Shown here: in pieces, positions 9,365-18,371 of the stretch | Layout: every line of letters begins with the position of its first letter | How positions within the stretch are numbered: position 1 is the first letter of the stretch | Source: Martelella sp. AD-3 | GTDB taxonomy: Bacteria; Pseudomonadota; Alphaproteobacteria; Rhizobiales; Rhizobiaceae | Length of the DNA: 64,000 nucleotides | NCBI RefSeq assembly: GCF_001578105.1 | Contig: NZ_CP014275.1 | Location: 2,294,001 to 2,358,000, forward strand | Direction of reading: 5' to 3' | Notes under the pieces: generated by a model | The model's input: the letters and a program-made list of their open reading frames with translations, nothing else | The model's database searches: none | What the model was told of the DNA's origin: nothing | Position numbers and translations under genes: made by a program

Positions 9365-11434
9365 TCAGCGCCACATACCGCGCATCCGCGCGCCGACATC
9401 AAGCCGAACCTGCCGCGGAGCGGCGTTGTCCTGTTGACCCGGCTTTGCGACCGGCCATGTCCTGTTCTCAAAATGCTGCAGCAACATAGCGGGAATGAAT
9501 CGGGTCCGCGAGGCATAGACATGCCCGTCGCCGGTCGAGGACTGTCCGTGCGTGAAGAAGCGCTGCGGCACGACGAGGTTCAGGCTGTCCCGCGCTCGCG
9601 TCATCGCCACGTAAAGCAAACGCCGCTCTTCCTCGATATCGTCGGTCGTGCCGACGCCGAGATCGGAGGGAATGCAGCCGTCGACCGCATTGAGCATAAA
9701 GACCGACCGCCATTCCTGCCCCTTGGCCGAATGGATGGTCGAAAGGATCAGATAGTCCTCATCAAGCAGCGGCACACCGGCCTGGCCGGAGGTGGCGTCC
9801 GGTGGATCGAGCGTCAGCTCGGTCAGGAACCGCTCCCGCGACGGATAGCCAGCGGCAATATCCTCAAGCTGCAGAAGATCGGCGCGGCGCATCTCGAAGT
9901 CTTCATGGATGCGTTCCAGATAGGGCTCATACCATGCCCGGATCCGGCCGATCTCGGCGGGCCACCCCATGTTTGCTTGCCGGAGATCCGTTACCAACGA
10001 CACGAGACCCGGCCAGTCGGCCACCGCTCGCGAGGGCGCCGGCAGGGCCGCCAGTGTCTCAACCGGATCAGCGATTTCCGCAAGCGCATCCAGCGCATTT
10101 TGCGCCGAGACCGGGCCGACACCTGGCAAGAGCTGCATCAGCCGGAAGCCCGCCACGCGATCGCGCATGTTTTGGGCAAACCGGAGGGCTGCCAGCATGT
10201 CCTTCACATGGGCGGAATCGAGGAATTTCAGGCCGCCGAACTTCACGAATGGAATATTGCGGCGGGTGAGCTCGACCTCCAGCGGTCCGCTGTGATGGCT
10301 TGCTCGAAACAGCACGGCCTGGTCCTTCAGACGCATGCCGCCCTCGCGATTGTCGAGGACCTCGTCGGCAATGAACCGCGCCTGATCACCCTCGTCGCGA
10401 ACCGTCACCAGCCGGGGCTTTTCGGTTGAGGCGCGGTCGGTCCAGAGATCCTTGGTGTAGCGCTCATGGGCTAGACCGATGACGCCGTTGGCAGCGGCGA
10501 GGATCGGCTGCGTCGAGCGGTAATTGCGATCGAGCGTGATCACGTCGGCCTTCGGCGAGAATTCATTCGGGAAGTCAAGGATGTTGCGAACCGTGGCTGC
10601 CCGGAACGAATAGATCGATTGGGCGTCGTCACCGACAACGGTCAGGCCCCACCCGCCGAGCTTGAGCGCCATCAGGATCGAGGATTGCAGGCGGTTGGTA
10701 TCCTGATATTCGTCGACCAGGACATGGTCCCAGCGTCCGCCGATCTCATTCGCGAGCACCGGATCGCTCATGGTCTGCGCCCAGTAGAGCAGCAGATCAT
10801 CGTAATCGAGGACGTTCTGGATCTGCTTGGCCTCGACATAGGCCGCAAACAATTCCTTCAGTTCCTGTTCCCAGGCGGCACACCATGGAAAGTTTGCCCT
10901 CAGGATTTCCGAGAGCGGCGCCTCGGCATTGACCGTGCGCGAATAGATCGAAAGACAGGTGCCCTTGGCCGGAAACCGGTTTTCTGTCTTGGAGAAGCCA
11001 AGGTCATGGCGGGCGAGGTTCATCAGGTCGGCCGAATCCTCGCGGTCATGGATGGTGAACTGCGGATCGAGACCGAGCTCGATCGCATATTCGCGCAACA
11101 GCCGGGCGCCGATACCGTGGAACGTGCCGGACCAGGCAAGCCCGTCCGCCATGATCCCGGCCCTGTCGCCAAGCGCCTTCGCGCAGATCCGCTCGACGCG
11201 CTTTCCCATTTCGGCTGCGGCACGGCGGGAAAAGGTCATCAGCAGGATCCTGCGCGGATCGGTTCCGGAGATGACGAGCTGCGCCACGCGATGGGCAAGC
11301 GTATTGGTCTTTCCGGATCCCGCGCCCGCAATGATCAGCAGCGGTCCGCCGATGGCGCCATCAGGCAAATCCGTGCCATGCAGAACCGCGGCCCGCTGGT
11401 TGTCGTTCAATTTTTCGAGATGCGCCGCGCTCAT
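9365..11434 (-). CDS. UvrD/PcrA-type superfamily 1 DNA helicase
   Basis: I place the start at 11434 (MSAAHLEKLN), which has a GAGG site 8-10 bases upstream; the frame is open 34 codons further but without a ribosome binding site. The 689-residue product has the SF1A motifs in order: a Q-motif region (NDNQRAAVLH), Walker A (GAGSGKT), motif Ia (LMTFSRRAA), motif II (VDEYQDTN), motif III (VVGDDAQSIYSFR), motif IV (YRSTQPIL), motif V (STIHSAKGQEW) and motif VI (LLYVAMTRARDSL). It is a 3' to 5' DNA helicase or translocase. It is first in a helicase-SRAP-dinB cassette behind an SOS box, so it is likely a damage-induced repair helicase additional to the housekeeping UvrD. Confidence 0.93.
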   Translation of the reverse strand: MSAAHLEKLNDNQRAAVLHGTDLPDGAIGGPLLIIAGAGSGKTNTLAHRVAQLVISGTDPRRILLMTFSRRAAAEMGKRVERICAKALGDRAGIMADGLAWSGTFHGIGARLLREYAIELGLDPQFTIHDREDSADLMNLARHDLGFSKTENRFPAKGTCLSIYSRTVNAEAPLSEILRANFPWCAAWEQELKELFAAYVEAKQIQNVLDYDDLLLYWAQTMSDPVLANEIGGRWDHVLVDEYQDTNRLQSSILMALKLGGWGLTVVGDDAQSIYSFRAATVRNILDFPNEFSPKADVITLDRNYRSTQPILAAANGVIGLAHERYTKDLWTDRASTEKPRLVTVRDEGDQARFIADEVLDNREGGMRLKDQAVLFRASHHSGPLEVELTRRNIPFVKFGGLKFLDSAHVKDMLAALRFAQNMRDRVAGFRLMQLLPGVGPVSAQNALDALAEIADPVETLAALPAPSRAVADWPGLVSLVTDLRQANMGWPAEIGRIRAWYEPYLERIHEDFEMRRADLLQLEDIAAGYPSRERFLTELTLDPPDATSGQAGVPLLDEDYLILSTIHSAKGQEWRSVFMLNAVDGCIPSDLGVGTTDDIEEERRLLYVAMTRARDSLNLVVPQRFFTHGQSSTGDGHVYASRTRFIPAMLLQHFENRTWPVAKPGQQDNAAPRQVRLDVGARMRGMWR

Positions 11435-11550
11435 ACCGTTCTGCCTCAAGCCCTTGTGATTCAACGATGCACGCCTTGCGCACCGGTGTTCTGTCTCGGT
11501 CGCCGTCCACAGGACCCGCCAATGAGGCCGATTCACTCAAAACCGGAAAA

Positions 11551-11565
11551 GAACAAATAAGGAAC
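11551..11565 (-). promoter_or_regulatory. LexA (SOS) box upstream of the helicase-SRAP-dinB cassette
   Basis: Read on the minus strand, the site is GTTC CTTATTT GTTC. It fits exactly the GTTC-N7-GTTC direct repeat bound by LexA in alphaproteobacteria. It lies 117 bases before the helicase start, in the only intergenic gap upstream of three damage-related genes. Confidence 0.8.
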
Positions 11566-11736
11566 ATATCGGAGAATTCCGCTGTTGCAAAGTCCTGAAG
11601 GAGACCGTCCGACATCATGCCGAGGAACGCCGCCAGTCCCGCCATCGCAGAGCTGTCATTCAGCGAGACACCGGGACCCCACATGCGTTAAATCTTTCAA
11701 AAACTTAGCGCGCTGATCGGCGTCGAACGCCGATGC

Positions 11737-11768
11737 CGAATTACACACGCCTCCGCGAGGGAGGCGAC
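11737..11768 (-). repeat. Degenerate terminal CRISPR repeat (trailer end)
   Basis: The last 22 plus-strand bases match the consensus, but the ten bases 11737-11746 do not. In transcript orientation the 3' handle (ATCGAAAC side) is therefore lost. Decay of the leader-distal repeat is the normal sign of the oldest end of an array and confirms the direction deduced from the cas genes. Confidence 0.9.
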
Positions 11769-12260
11769 CGGCTATCCGCTTCGGAACTACTATGACTTCA
11801 CTGTTTCGATCCACGCCTCCGCGAGGGAGGCGACTAGCAGCGCCGGCCGTTGCCGATGCCGCTGTAACCTGTTTCGATCCACGCCTCCGCGAGGGAGGCG
11901 ACGCCCATACCGGAACCTTGGCGCGCGCTTCCTCGAGGTTTCGATCCACGCCTCCGCGAGGGAGGCGACCAACAAGACCATGACGAGGGTTGCCTATTTC
12001 GGGCCGTTTCGATCCACGCCTCCGCGAGGGAGGCGACGCCAGACGTGGCGCAACTACCGCCGCAACTTAAGGTTTCGATCCACGCCTCCGCGAGGGAGGC
12101 GACCGCGTAGGGCTATCTGTGCCCGCTGCTTGCGGGTGTTTCGATCCACGCCTCCGCGAGGGAGGCGACGCGCCGGAAAGACTGCCGACCGGCACACCGA
12201 AGAGGTTTCGATCCACGCCTCCGCGAGGGAGGCGACTCACCACCGCTCAGCATCAGGAAG

Positions 12261-13618
12261 GATCGTGTCCCATGACGTGGTGTAGCTGGATTTCATAGCC
12301 ATCGGTGATTTCCGGTAGGGTCGGGTTGCTTATGACCAACCTGAAGGACACCACCGATGACCAACGACATGATGAACCTGCGCTCACTCGTTGAGAAGAG
12401 CGCCGACGCCGATTTGCTCCGTGAGATGATCGGCTTTGCCGCCGAGAAGTTGATGGCGCTGGAAGTCGGGGCGAAGACCGGCGCGGGTTACGGCGAGAAG
12501 AATGGCTTTCGCCTTGCCCAGCGCAACGGCTATCGCGACCGAGATTGGGAAACGCGTGCAGGAACCGTCGAGCTGCGCATTCCGAAGCTTCGCACCGGCA
12601 GCTATTTCCCGAGCTTCCTCGAACCGCGCCGGATGGCGGAAAAGGCGCTGACGGCGGTGATCCAGGAAGCCTATATCCAGGGCGTCTCCACCCGATCCGT
12701 CGACGATCTGGTGAAGGCCATGGGCATGTCTGGCATCTCCAAGAGCCAGGTCTCTCGGCTCTGCGAGGAGATCGACGACAAGGTGAAGGCCTTTCTTGAC
12801 AGGCCCATCGAAGGCGAATGGCCATACCTCTGGATTGATGCCACCTATCTGAAGGTCCGACGCGGCGGGCGCATCGTCTCAGTCGCCGTCATCATCGCGG
12901 TGGGCGTGAACACCGACGGCCGGCGCGAAGTGCTCGGCATGGAGATCGGAACATCAGAAGCCGAGCCGGTCTGGACGGAGTTCCTTCGCAACCTGACCAG
13001 GCGCGGGCTGCGGGGCGTCAAGCTCGTCGTCTCCGATGCCCATGAGGGGATCAAGGCCGCTGTGTCGAAGGTGCTTTGCGCCACCTGGCAGCGCTGCAGG
13101 GTCCACTTCATGAGAAACGCATTGGCTCATGCCGGAAAGAGCGGGCGGCGCGTCGTCTCCGCCTTCATCGCCACCGCGTTTGCACAGGACACGCCGGAGG
13201 CGGCGAGCACCCAGTGGCGCAATGTCGCTGACCAGATCAGGCCGAAGGTGCCGAAACTCGCCACGCTCATGGACAACGCCGAACAGGACGTGCTCGCCTA
13301 CATGACCTTTCCCAGGCAGCACTGGGCAAAGCTTCATTCGACAAATCCGATCGAGCGTCTCAACGGCGAGATCAAGCGACGCACTGAAGTCGTTGGCATC
13401 TTCCCCAACGACGACGCCATCGTCAGACTGGTCGGTGCCTTGCTTCTGGAGCAAAACGACGAATGGGCCGTCCAGAGGTCCCGCTACATGACACTTGAGA
13501 CAATCGCCACGATGAGCGATGATCCGCTCATCAGCCTGCCAGCAGCAAGCTGACACTCATCCGCCCCTCTGGGATGAGCCGTGGTCGTCTAAGCTACACC
13601 ACGTCATGGGACACGATC
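12261..13618 (+). mobile_element. IS256-family insertion sequence, copy 1, inside a CRISPR spacer
   Basis: The element is 1,358 bases. Its ends are perfect 27-base inverted repeats (12261-12287 and 13592-13618, outermost bases GATCGTGTCCCATGACGTGG). It is flanked by an exact 8-base target duplication, TCAGGAAG, at 12253-12260 and 13619-13626. Removing the element and one duplicate restores a 34-base spacer between the repeats at 12205 and 13637, which proves insertion into a pre-existing spacer. The intact transposase, perfect ends and perfect duplication indicate recent arrival. Copy 2 lies at 31644-33001 in the same orientation. Confidence 0.97.
12357..13553 (+). CDS. IS256-family transposase (copy 1)
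   Basis: The 398-residue protein is full length for IS256 transposases. The DDE catalytic acids can be assigned as Asp161 ([11 protein letters not shown]), Asp227 (LVVSDAHEG) and Glu338 ([17 protein letters not shown]). The C/H region between the second and third acid ([10 protein letters not shown]) is typical of the family. It cuts and joins the ends of its own element. It is transcribed against the CRISPR array. Its translation is identical to that of the second copy. Confidence 0.97.
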   Translation: MTNDMMNLRSLVEKSADADLLREMIGFAAEKLMALEVGAKTGAGYGEKNGFRLAQRNGYRDRDWETRAGTVELRIPKLRTGSYFPSFLEPRRMAEKALTAVIQEAYIQGVSTRSVDDLVKAMGMSGISKSQVSRLCEEIDDKVKAFLDRPIEGEWPYLWIDATYLKVRRGGRIVSVAVIIAVGVNTDGRREVLGMEIGTSEAEPVWTEFLRNLTRRGLRGVKLVVSDAHEGIKAAVSKVLCATWQRCRVHFMRNALAHAGKSGRRVVSAFIATAFAQDTPEAASTQWRNVADQIRPKVPKLATLMDNAEQDVLAYMTFPRQHWAKLHSTNPIERLNGEIKRRTEVVGIFPNDDAIVRLVGALLLEQNDEWAVQRSRYMTLETIATMSDDPLISLPAAS

Positions 13619-14932
13619 TCAGGAAGCGGCAGACTGGTTTCGATCCACGCCTCCGCGAGGGAGGCGACTAGCGCTGATCAGTCCGTCCAGGTGCTCGTAT
13701 TGTTTCGATCCACGCCTCCGCGAGGGAGGCGACAGGCGGATGACGCGACAGCCTCGCCCTTTGATCATGTTTCGATCCACGCCTCCGCGAGGGAGGCGAC
13801 CTGAGTGAGTGGGACATCACCGACTACCTCAAGACTGTTTCGATCCACGCCTCCGCGAGGGAGGCGACGAGGCGGTGCGGTCAACGGGTTTCGATGAGTT
13901 GTGTTTCGATCCACGCCTCCGCGAGGGAGGCGACTTCCGGTGAGGGTGGCGGTGGCGGTGGATACGCAGGTTTCGATCCACGCCTCCGCGAGGGAGGCGA
14001 CTTCTGCACGCGCTCGCCCTGGCGATAATCCGTCACCATGGTTTCGATCCACGCCTCCGCGAGGGAGGCGACCGTACATCGGGCCGCACTATTCGCCGTA
14101 CTCCAAGTTTCGATCCACGCCTCCGCGAGGGAGGCGACCCAGCCCGGCCGAAGAGCTCGTTGTTGTCGTCGAGTTTCGATCCACGCCTCCGCGAGGGAGG
14201 CGACCCTCGCGCAGGCGAAAGTGCCAGATTTTGACGAGGTTTCGATCCACGCCTCCGCGAGGGAGGCGACGAGGCCCTTTTGCGTAGTGTGCTATAGGTT
14301 TGGTGTTTCGATCCACGCCTCCGCGAGGGTGGCGACCTCAGGCGCTTTGCCTGTCTTTGCCGACGCTGAAGTTTCGATCCACGCCTCCGCGAGGGAGGCG
14401 ACCGACTCTTCCGCAGGCGCTCGCCGAAGGAGAAGAGTTTCGATCCACGCCTCCGCGAGGGAGGCGACGTCAACCTGATCGGCAAAGCGCTGCATCTCGG
14501 ATTGTTTCGATCCACGCCTCCGCGAGGGAGGCGACAATTGTTATTTCGCTAATGCCGGATCGGACGGCGTTTCGATCCACGCCTCCGCGAGGGAGGCGAC
14601 GTGGAAAAGCCGCCGCCATAGCGGTTGACGTTGGAGTTTCGATCCACGCCTCCGCGAGGGAGGCGACAGATTGCGACGACCATGAAACAGGCGCCGGACA
14701 AGTTTCGATCCACGCCTCCGCGAGGGAGGCGACGTGCAGGCGCGCTGTTCGGACTTGCGGTCGGCAAGGTTTCGATCCACGCCTCCGCGAGGGAGGCGAC
14801 CTGCCGTGGCATTCTCCGCAGCGACAACCACGCAGTTTCGATCCACGCCTCCGCGAGGGAGGCGACGCCACGGCCATGCGGATATCGGCGGTGATCTGCA
14901 GTTTCGATCCACGCCTCCGCGAGGGAGGCGAC

Positions 14933-15030
14933 CGGGGCTGCCTCGGCCACGGTACCAACAAAATTGTTTCGATCCACGCCTCCGCGAGGGAGGCGACCGG
15001 GGCTGCCTCGGCCACGGTACCAACAAAATT
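14933..15030 (-). repeat. Tandem duplication of one spacer with its repeat
   Basis: The 33-base spacer at 14933-14965 is repeated base for base at 14998-15030, separated by the repeat at 14966-14997. This is a 65-base spacer-repeat unit duplication, as produced by slippage or unequal recombination between repeats rather than by two independent acquisitions. Confidence 0.93.
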
Positions 15031-16127
15031 GTTTCGATCCACGCCTCCGCGAGGGAGGCGACCGCTACAACCTCGCCGCCTGAACATGCATCCAGTCGTT
15101 TCGATCCACGCCTCCGCGAGGGAGGCGACAGCTTGATGATGTTGCCGCTGGCGTCATAAAGCGCAGTTTCGATCCACGCCTCCGCGAGGGAGGCGACAAT
15201 CGGCAGTGGCTTGACAGTCTACTTTGCAGTCGTTTCGATCCACGCCTCCGCGAGGGAGGCGACGCGTCTCGGTGGCGTCCAGCCCCGACGCCTACGTGTT
15301 TCGATCCACGCCTCCGCGAGGGAGGCGACCAAACGTAAATGCTCCTGCCGTCAACCTTGATATGTTTCGATCCACGCCTCCGCGAGGGAGGCGACGGGCT
15401 TCGGCTAAATTTGTATCAACGTCAACTGGTTTCGATCCACGCCTCCGCGAGGGAGGCGACTGCCAGCTGCTGAATTTCATTCCGAGCTTTTCCTCGTTTC
15501 GATCCACGCCTCCGCGAGGGAGGCGACCTCCATCAATCAGCATATACCGATGCCGAGCATTGTTTCGATCCACGCCTCCGCGAGGGAGGCGACCGGAAAC
15601 GACATGGAGGAGTGACACGATGTTTGGACGTTTCGATCCACGCCTCCGCGAGGGAGGCGACGTGCGTGAAGCAATGGCCGCCGCCATCCGTGCAATGTTT
15701 CGATCCACGCCTCCGCGAGGGAGGCGACCTGAACGAGGTTCTTCGTCACTGCCGCGTAAGGGTGTTTCGATCCACGCCTCCGCGAGGGAGGCGACGCCAT
15801 GACGGGTAAGCAGTCAGCCATCGCAATTCGTTTCGATCCACGCCTCCGCGAGGGAGGCGACAGCTTGTCGAAGGGCCGAACGTTACCCAAATTGCGTTTC
15901 GATCCACGCCTCCGCGAGGGAGGCGACGGTCCCGCATCTCTATCGACAGTGCATTTTCCGAGTTTCGATCCACGCCTCCGCGAGGGAGGCGACCGCCTCG
16001 GCGCCCATGACGGAGTGCTGCGCGACGGTTTCGATCCACGCCTCCGCGAGGGAGGCGACATTAAAGTTGGAGATGCTGTCGCCAACATCATATGCGTTTC
16101 GATCCACGCCTCCGCGAGGGAGGCGAC

Positions 16128-16344
16128 TGGCTGACTATAAGGGCCTATTTAGACAGGGCAATGCAACCTGACATCGCGAACACGGACCGGCGCTGCAGAA
16201 TGACGATGTTCTTTTTCGAAGAATTTTCGGGAAAATAAACGATTTCAAAGAACTGACGGAAGTGCGAACCTCCCGGCATATTGCGGCACTCTTGTGGTTC
16301 GCGCCGATCTCCCCAAAACCTCGGCGCGGCGGACGTCAGGGATT
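16128..16344 (-). promoter_or_regulatory. CRISPR leader
   Basis: This 217-base gap lies between cas2 and the newest repeat. It is unusually rich in A and T in its middle (16205-16250). On the minus strand it holds TTGAAA at 16244-16249 followed 17 bases on by AATTCT, and a second candidate -10 (TATAGT) just before the first repeat. Leaders provide the array promoter and the sites that direct spacer integration. Which promoter is used cannot be told by reading. Confidence 0.8.
16241..16253 (-). promoter_or_regulatory. boxA-like antitermination motif in the CRISPR leader
   Basis: The minus strand reads GTTCTTTGAAATC about 115 bases before the first repeat. It resembles the boxA element (consensus near GCTCTTTAACA or TGCTCTTTGAAA) that recruits Nus factors to rRNA leaders, and boxA sites are known in some CRISPR leaders. 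The same bases include a possible -35 (TTGAAA), so a promoter role is the main alternative. Confidence 0.5.
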
Positions 16345-16635
16345 TCAGATCATCAGAGGTCCGTTAAGGTCGACCGCCGGTTTGGCGCCGACATGTTCAA
16401 CCCGCCTTTGCCAATTGGCGCCGAGATAATAATACCGCAAACTGTCCATCTCAGGCTTGATGATGCCTTCCAGCCGGGCCTTGAGCCTGGTCCACTGTGC
16501 CGGATCGACCTCGATCTCGAAGACAGAATATTGCACCCGCTGGCCGAAATCACGGCAGGCCTTGGCAACAGCGCGCAGCCGGGCAGCGCCATTTCCTTCG
16601 CTCACGCGCACATCGTAGGTTACCAGAACCAGCAT
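16345..16635 (-). CDS. cas2: CRISPR-associated endonuclease Cas2
   Basis: The 96-residue product starts MLVLVTYDV, the ferredoxin-fold strand that carries the conserved Asp8, and continues with [16 protein letters not shown], the second family signature. It is the standard length for type I-C Cas2. It bridges two Cas1 dimers in the spacer integration complex. It is the last cas gene, 9 bases after cas1, and the leader follows directly. Confidence 0.96.
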   Translation of the reverse strand: MLVLVTYDVRVSEGNGAARLRAVAKACRDFGQRVQYSVFEIEVDPAQWTRLKARLEGIIKPEMDSLRYYYLGANWQRRVEHVGAKPAVDLNGPLMI

Positions 16636-16644
16636 AACGTCTCC

Positions 16645-17682
16645 TCACTTCCAGAACCAGGGCGGATAGGCATCGAGATCGCCGCGAAGATGCCGCGCCA
16701 GCAATTGCGCCTGCAGATAGGGAACCAGCCCAACCGGCGCCTTTTCCCCCAGAAAGGGGTGTTCCCGCTCCACCTTCTTGCGCTCCTGCCAGGTGGCAAT
16801 CACGGTCTTGCGTGCCTCGTCGCTCATGACAACCGCGCCGCCATCGCGCACTTCGAAATCGGAGACACGCAACTGGCGCCGGTTGAACAGCGAAAGCGCC
16901 AACCGGTCGGCTAAAACCGGGCGCAGTTCCTCCATCAGGTCGAGCGCAAGACTTGGCCTTCCCGGCCGGTCGCGGTGCAGAAAGCCAACGGCCGGATCAA
17001 GACCGACCGCTTCCAAGGCTGAACGGCAGTCATGCACAAGAAGCGTATAAAGAAACGACAACAGCGCATTGACCGGATCAAGCGGCGGACGACGCGAGCG
17101 TCCACGCCAGCAGATTTCCGGGTCAGGCGCGCGGATCAGATGATCGAAGACGGAAAAATAGAGATTGGCCGCCTCCCCCTCAAGGCCGCGCAGTCCGTCC
17201 ACCGTGTCCTCGGAAAGCTCGGAGCGTCTGGCAATCCGCGCCAGCCTTGCGCCCGCGTCTTCCAGTGCAGCACGGGTTTCGGATGGATACTCGCTTCCGT
17301 AATCGCGCAACGACCGCATAAGCACCGCACGCTGGTTCGCCACCTTGCCGGTGACGATTGAGCGCACGATCTCCACGGGCTGGTCACTTGCCCGGTATTG
17401 CGCCCGGCGCAGCAGCACGTTGCCGCTGACAGGCCCCTCCAACCGCGCCTGGAACTTTCCGCTGCGCGTCAGAAAGGTGAGCGTGATGCCGGCATCCGCC
17501 AGCGCGCCCATCAGCGGCGGCGAACAATAGACCGCGCCGAAAACGACGACGCCGGAGAGCATATGCAGCGGCACGCGGCCACGCTCCGCGCCCTCGATCG
17601 CGGCCACCAGGTTTTCCCCGTCCTTGGAAAGCGCCACCCCTTCGGTCATGGCGTAAAATGTGTTCAGCAGCTTTTTCATCAC
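16645..17682 (-). CDS. cas1: CRISPR-associated integrase Cas1 (type I-C)
   Basis: The 345-residue product has the Cas1 metal ligands: Glu168 (GLEGEAANLYF), His236 (FLHRDRPGRPSL) and Asp248 (ALDLMEELRP). An N-terminal beta domain carries LHMLSGVVVFGA. It integrates new spacers at the leader-proximal repeat with Cas2, and Cas4 trims the substrate. The annotated start begins MMKK; the second Met is equally possible. The start overlaps the cas4 stop by four bases. The active site is intact, so the system should be able to acquire spacers. Confidence 0.97.
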   Translation of the reverse strand: MMKKLLNTFYAMTEGVALSKDGENLVAAIEGAERGRVPLHMLSGVVVFGAVYCSPPLMGALADAGITLTFLTRSGKFQARLEGPVSGNVLLRRAQYRASDQPVEIVRSIVTGKVANQRAVLMRSLRDYGSEYPSETRAALEDAGARLARIARRSELSEDTVDGLRGLEGEAANLYFSVFDHLIRAPDPEICWRGRSRRPPLDPVNALLSFLYTLLVHDCRSALEAVGLDPAVGFLHRDRPGRPSLALDLMEELRPVLADRLALSLFNRRQLRVSDFEVRDGGAVVMSDEARKTVIATWQERKKVEREHPFLGEKAPVGLVPYLQAQLLARHLRGDLDAYPPWFWK

Positions 17683-18368
17683 CCATCCCCACCTTCGGCC
17701 CCGCTTTCAGCGACAAGCGCCTCCACCTGCCGGCGGCGCCAGGCGCAGACCGGCCGGCCGAAAGCCTCCGGGCGACAGATTTCGATGAGCGAGCAGGCCC
17801 GGCAGCGCGAACGCCTGTCGGTCGGCGGTGGCGTCTCGCCTGAGGCAAGCATGCCGGCAAAGGCCGCAATCGTCTCTTCCGTCAGGGCACGCAAATCGGC
17901 GTCAAAGGGAACAGCGATACGGCGTTTTGTCTCGCCATAAAACAGTGCGCCCTCGGCAACCGGCATTCCAGTCATCTCCTCCAGGCAGAGCGCCTGAGCG
18001 CAAAGCTGCACCTCGTCGGCGCGGTGAAGCTTGGCCTTGCCGCGCTTGTATTCCACCGGAAAAGCGGTCTCGCGGCCATCGGGGGAGAGTTGAAATTCCA
18101 CCATATCGGCAATGCCCGAAATATTGAGCCGCCGACAGGCCACCGGCAGCGCCATCACCCGGCGGAGCCCCCTCGCCTTGCGCTTGCCGCCCTTGTCGGC
18201 TACCGCATGCAGCACATCGCCCTCCGCCGTGAACCGGTTATCCGCCCAGACCCGCTCCAGATGGATGAGGGCTGCCTGCCGAAGGCAATAAACGGCGTGC
18301 TGAAGCGCTGAAATGGGAATGGGCTCGCCCGCTCCCATGTCCGCGCCTGCCTCCACCGCCGCCGCCAT
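17679..18368 (-). CDS. cas4: CRISPR-associated exonuclease Cas4
   Basis: The 229-residue protein is a RecB-like nuclease. The catalytic residues can be read as Asp88 (SGIADMVEF), Glu106 and Lys108 (FPVEYKRGK). Four cysteines for an iron-sulphur cluster are in place: Cys28 (YCLRQA), Cys189, Cys192 and Cys198. Cas4 processes prespacer ends and fixes PAM orientation during acquisition. It begins three bases after the cas7 stop and overlaps cas1 by four bases. Confidence 0.95.
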   Translation of the reverse strand: MAAAVEAGADMGAGEPIPISALQHAVYCLRQAALIHLERVWADNRFTAEGDVLHAVADKGGKRKARGLRRVMALPVACRRLNISGIADMVEFQLSPDGRETAFPVEYKRGKAKLHRADEVQLCAQALCLEEMTGMPVAEGALFYGETKRRIAVPFDADLRALTEETIAAFAGMLASGETPPPTDRRSRCRACSLIEICRPEAFGRPVCAWRRRQVEALVAESGAEGGDG

Positions 18369-18371
18369 GGC

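Larger units (their letters stand above)
11737..16127 (-). CRISPR. Type I-C CRISPR array, 46 repeats and 45 spacers, split by an IS256 element
   Basis: The repeat is 32 bases. In transcript orientation it starts GTCGCCTCCCTCGCGGAGGC and ends in TGGATCGAAAC, a classic type I-C repeat with a GCCTCC/GGAGGC hairpin. I counted repeats at 11737, 11803, 11871, 11938, 12006, 12072, 12138 and 12205, then, after the IS, 38 more from 13637 to 16096. Spacers are 33-39 bases, mostly 34-36. The leader end is at the high-coordinate side next to cas2, so spacers near 16.1 kb are the newest. The repeat at 14305 has one substitution. One spacer is present twice in tandem. The array is transcribed leftward, and Cas5c would cut the transcript at each repeat. 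The insertion at 12261-13618 lies inside a spacer and separates the seven oldest spacers from the leader. Confidence 0.98.

Noticed and set aside
13869..13902. Extra repeat-like fragment inside a spacer (GGGTTTCGATGAG)
   Set aside because: Only eight bases (GTTTCGAT) match the repeat start; spacer length is normal, so chance is enough.
11769..16095. Spacers that target either prophage in this window
   Set aside because: Comparing the spacers with the 24-35 kb and 56-64 kb regions by eye showed only short chance matches (for example around 63390), none near full length. A BLASTN of all 45 spacers would be decisive.
11790..16134. Many open frames of 60-280 codons on both strands across the CRISPR array, rich in RSTPPRGRR or [10 protein letters not shown] units
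   Set aside because: They are translations of the 32-base repeat and mostly stop-free spacers. They have no ribosome binding sites and follow the repeat period.
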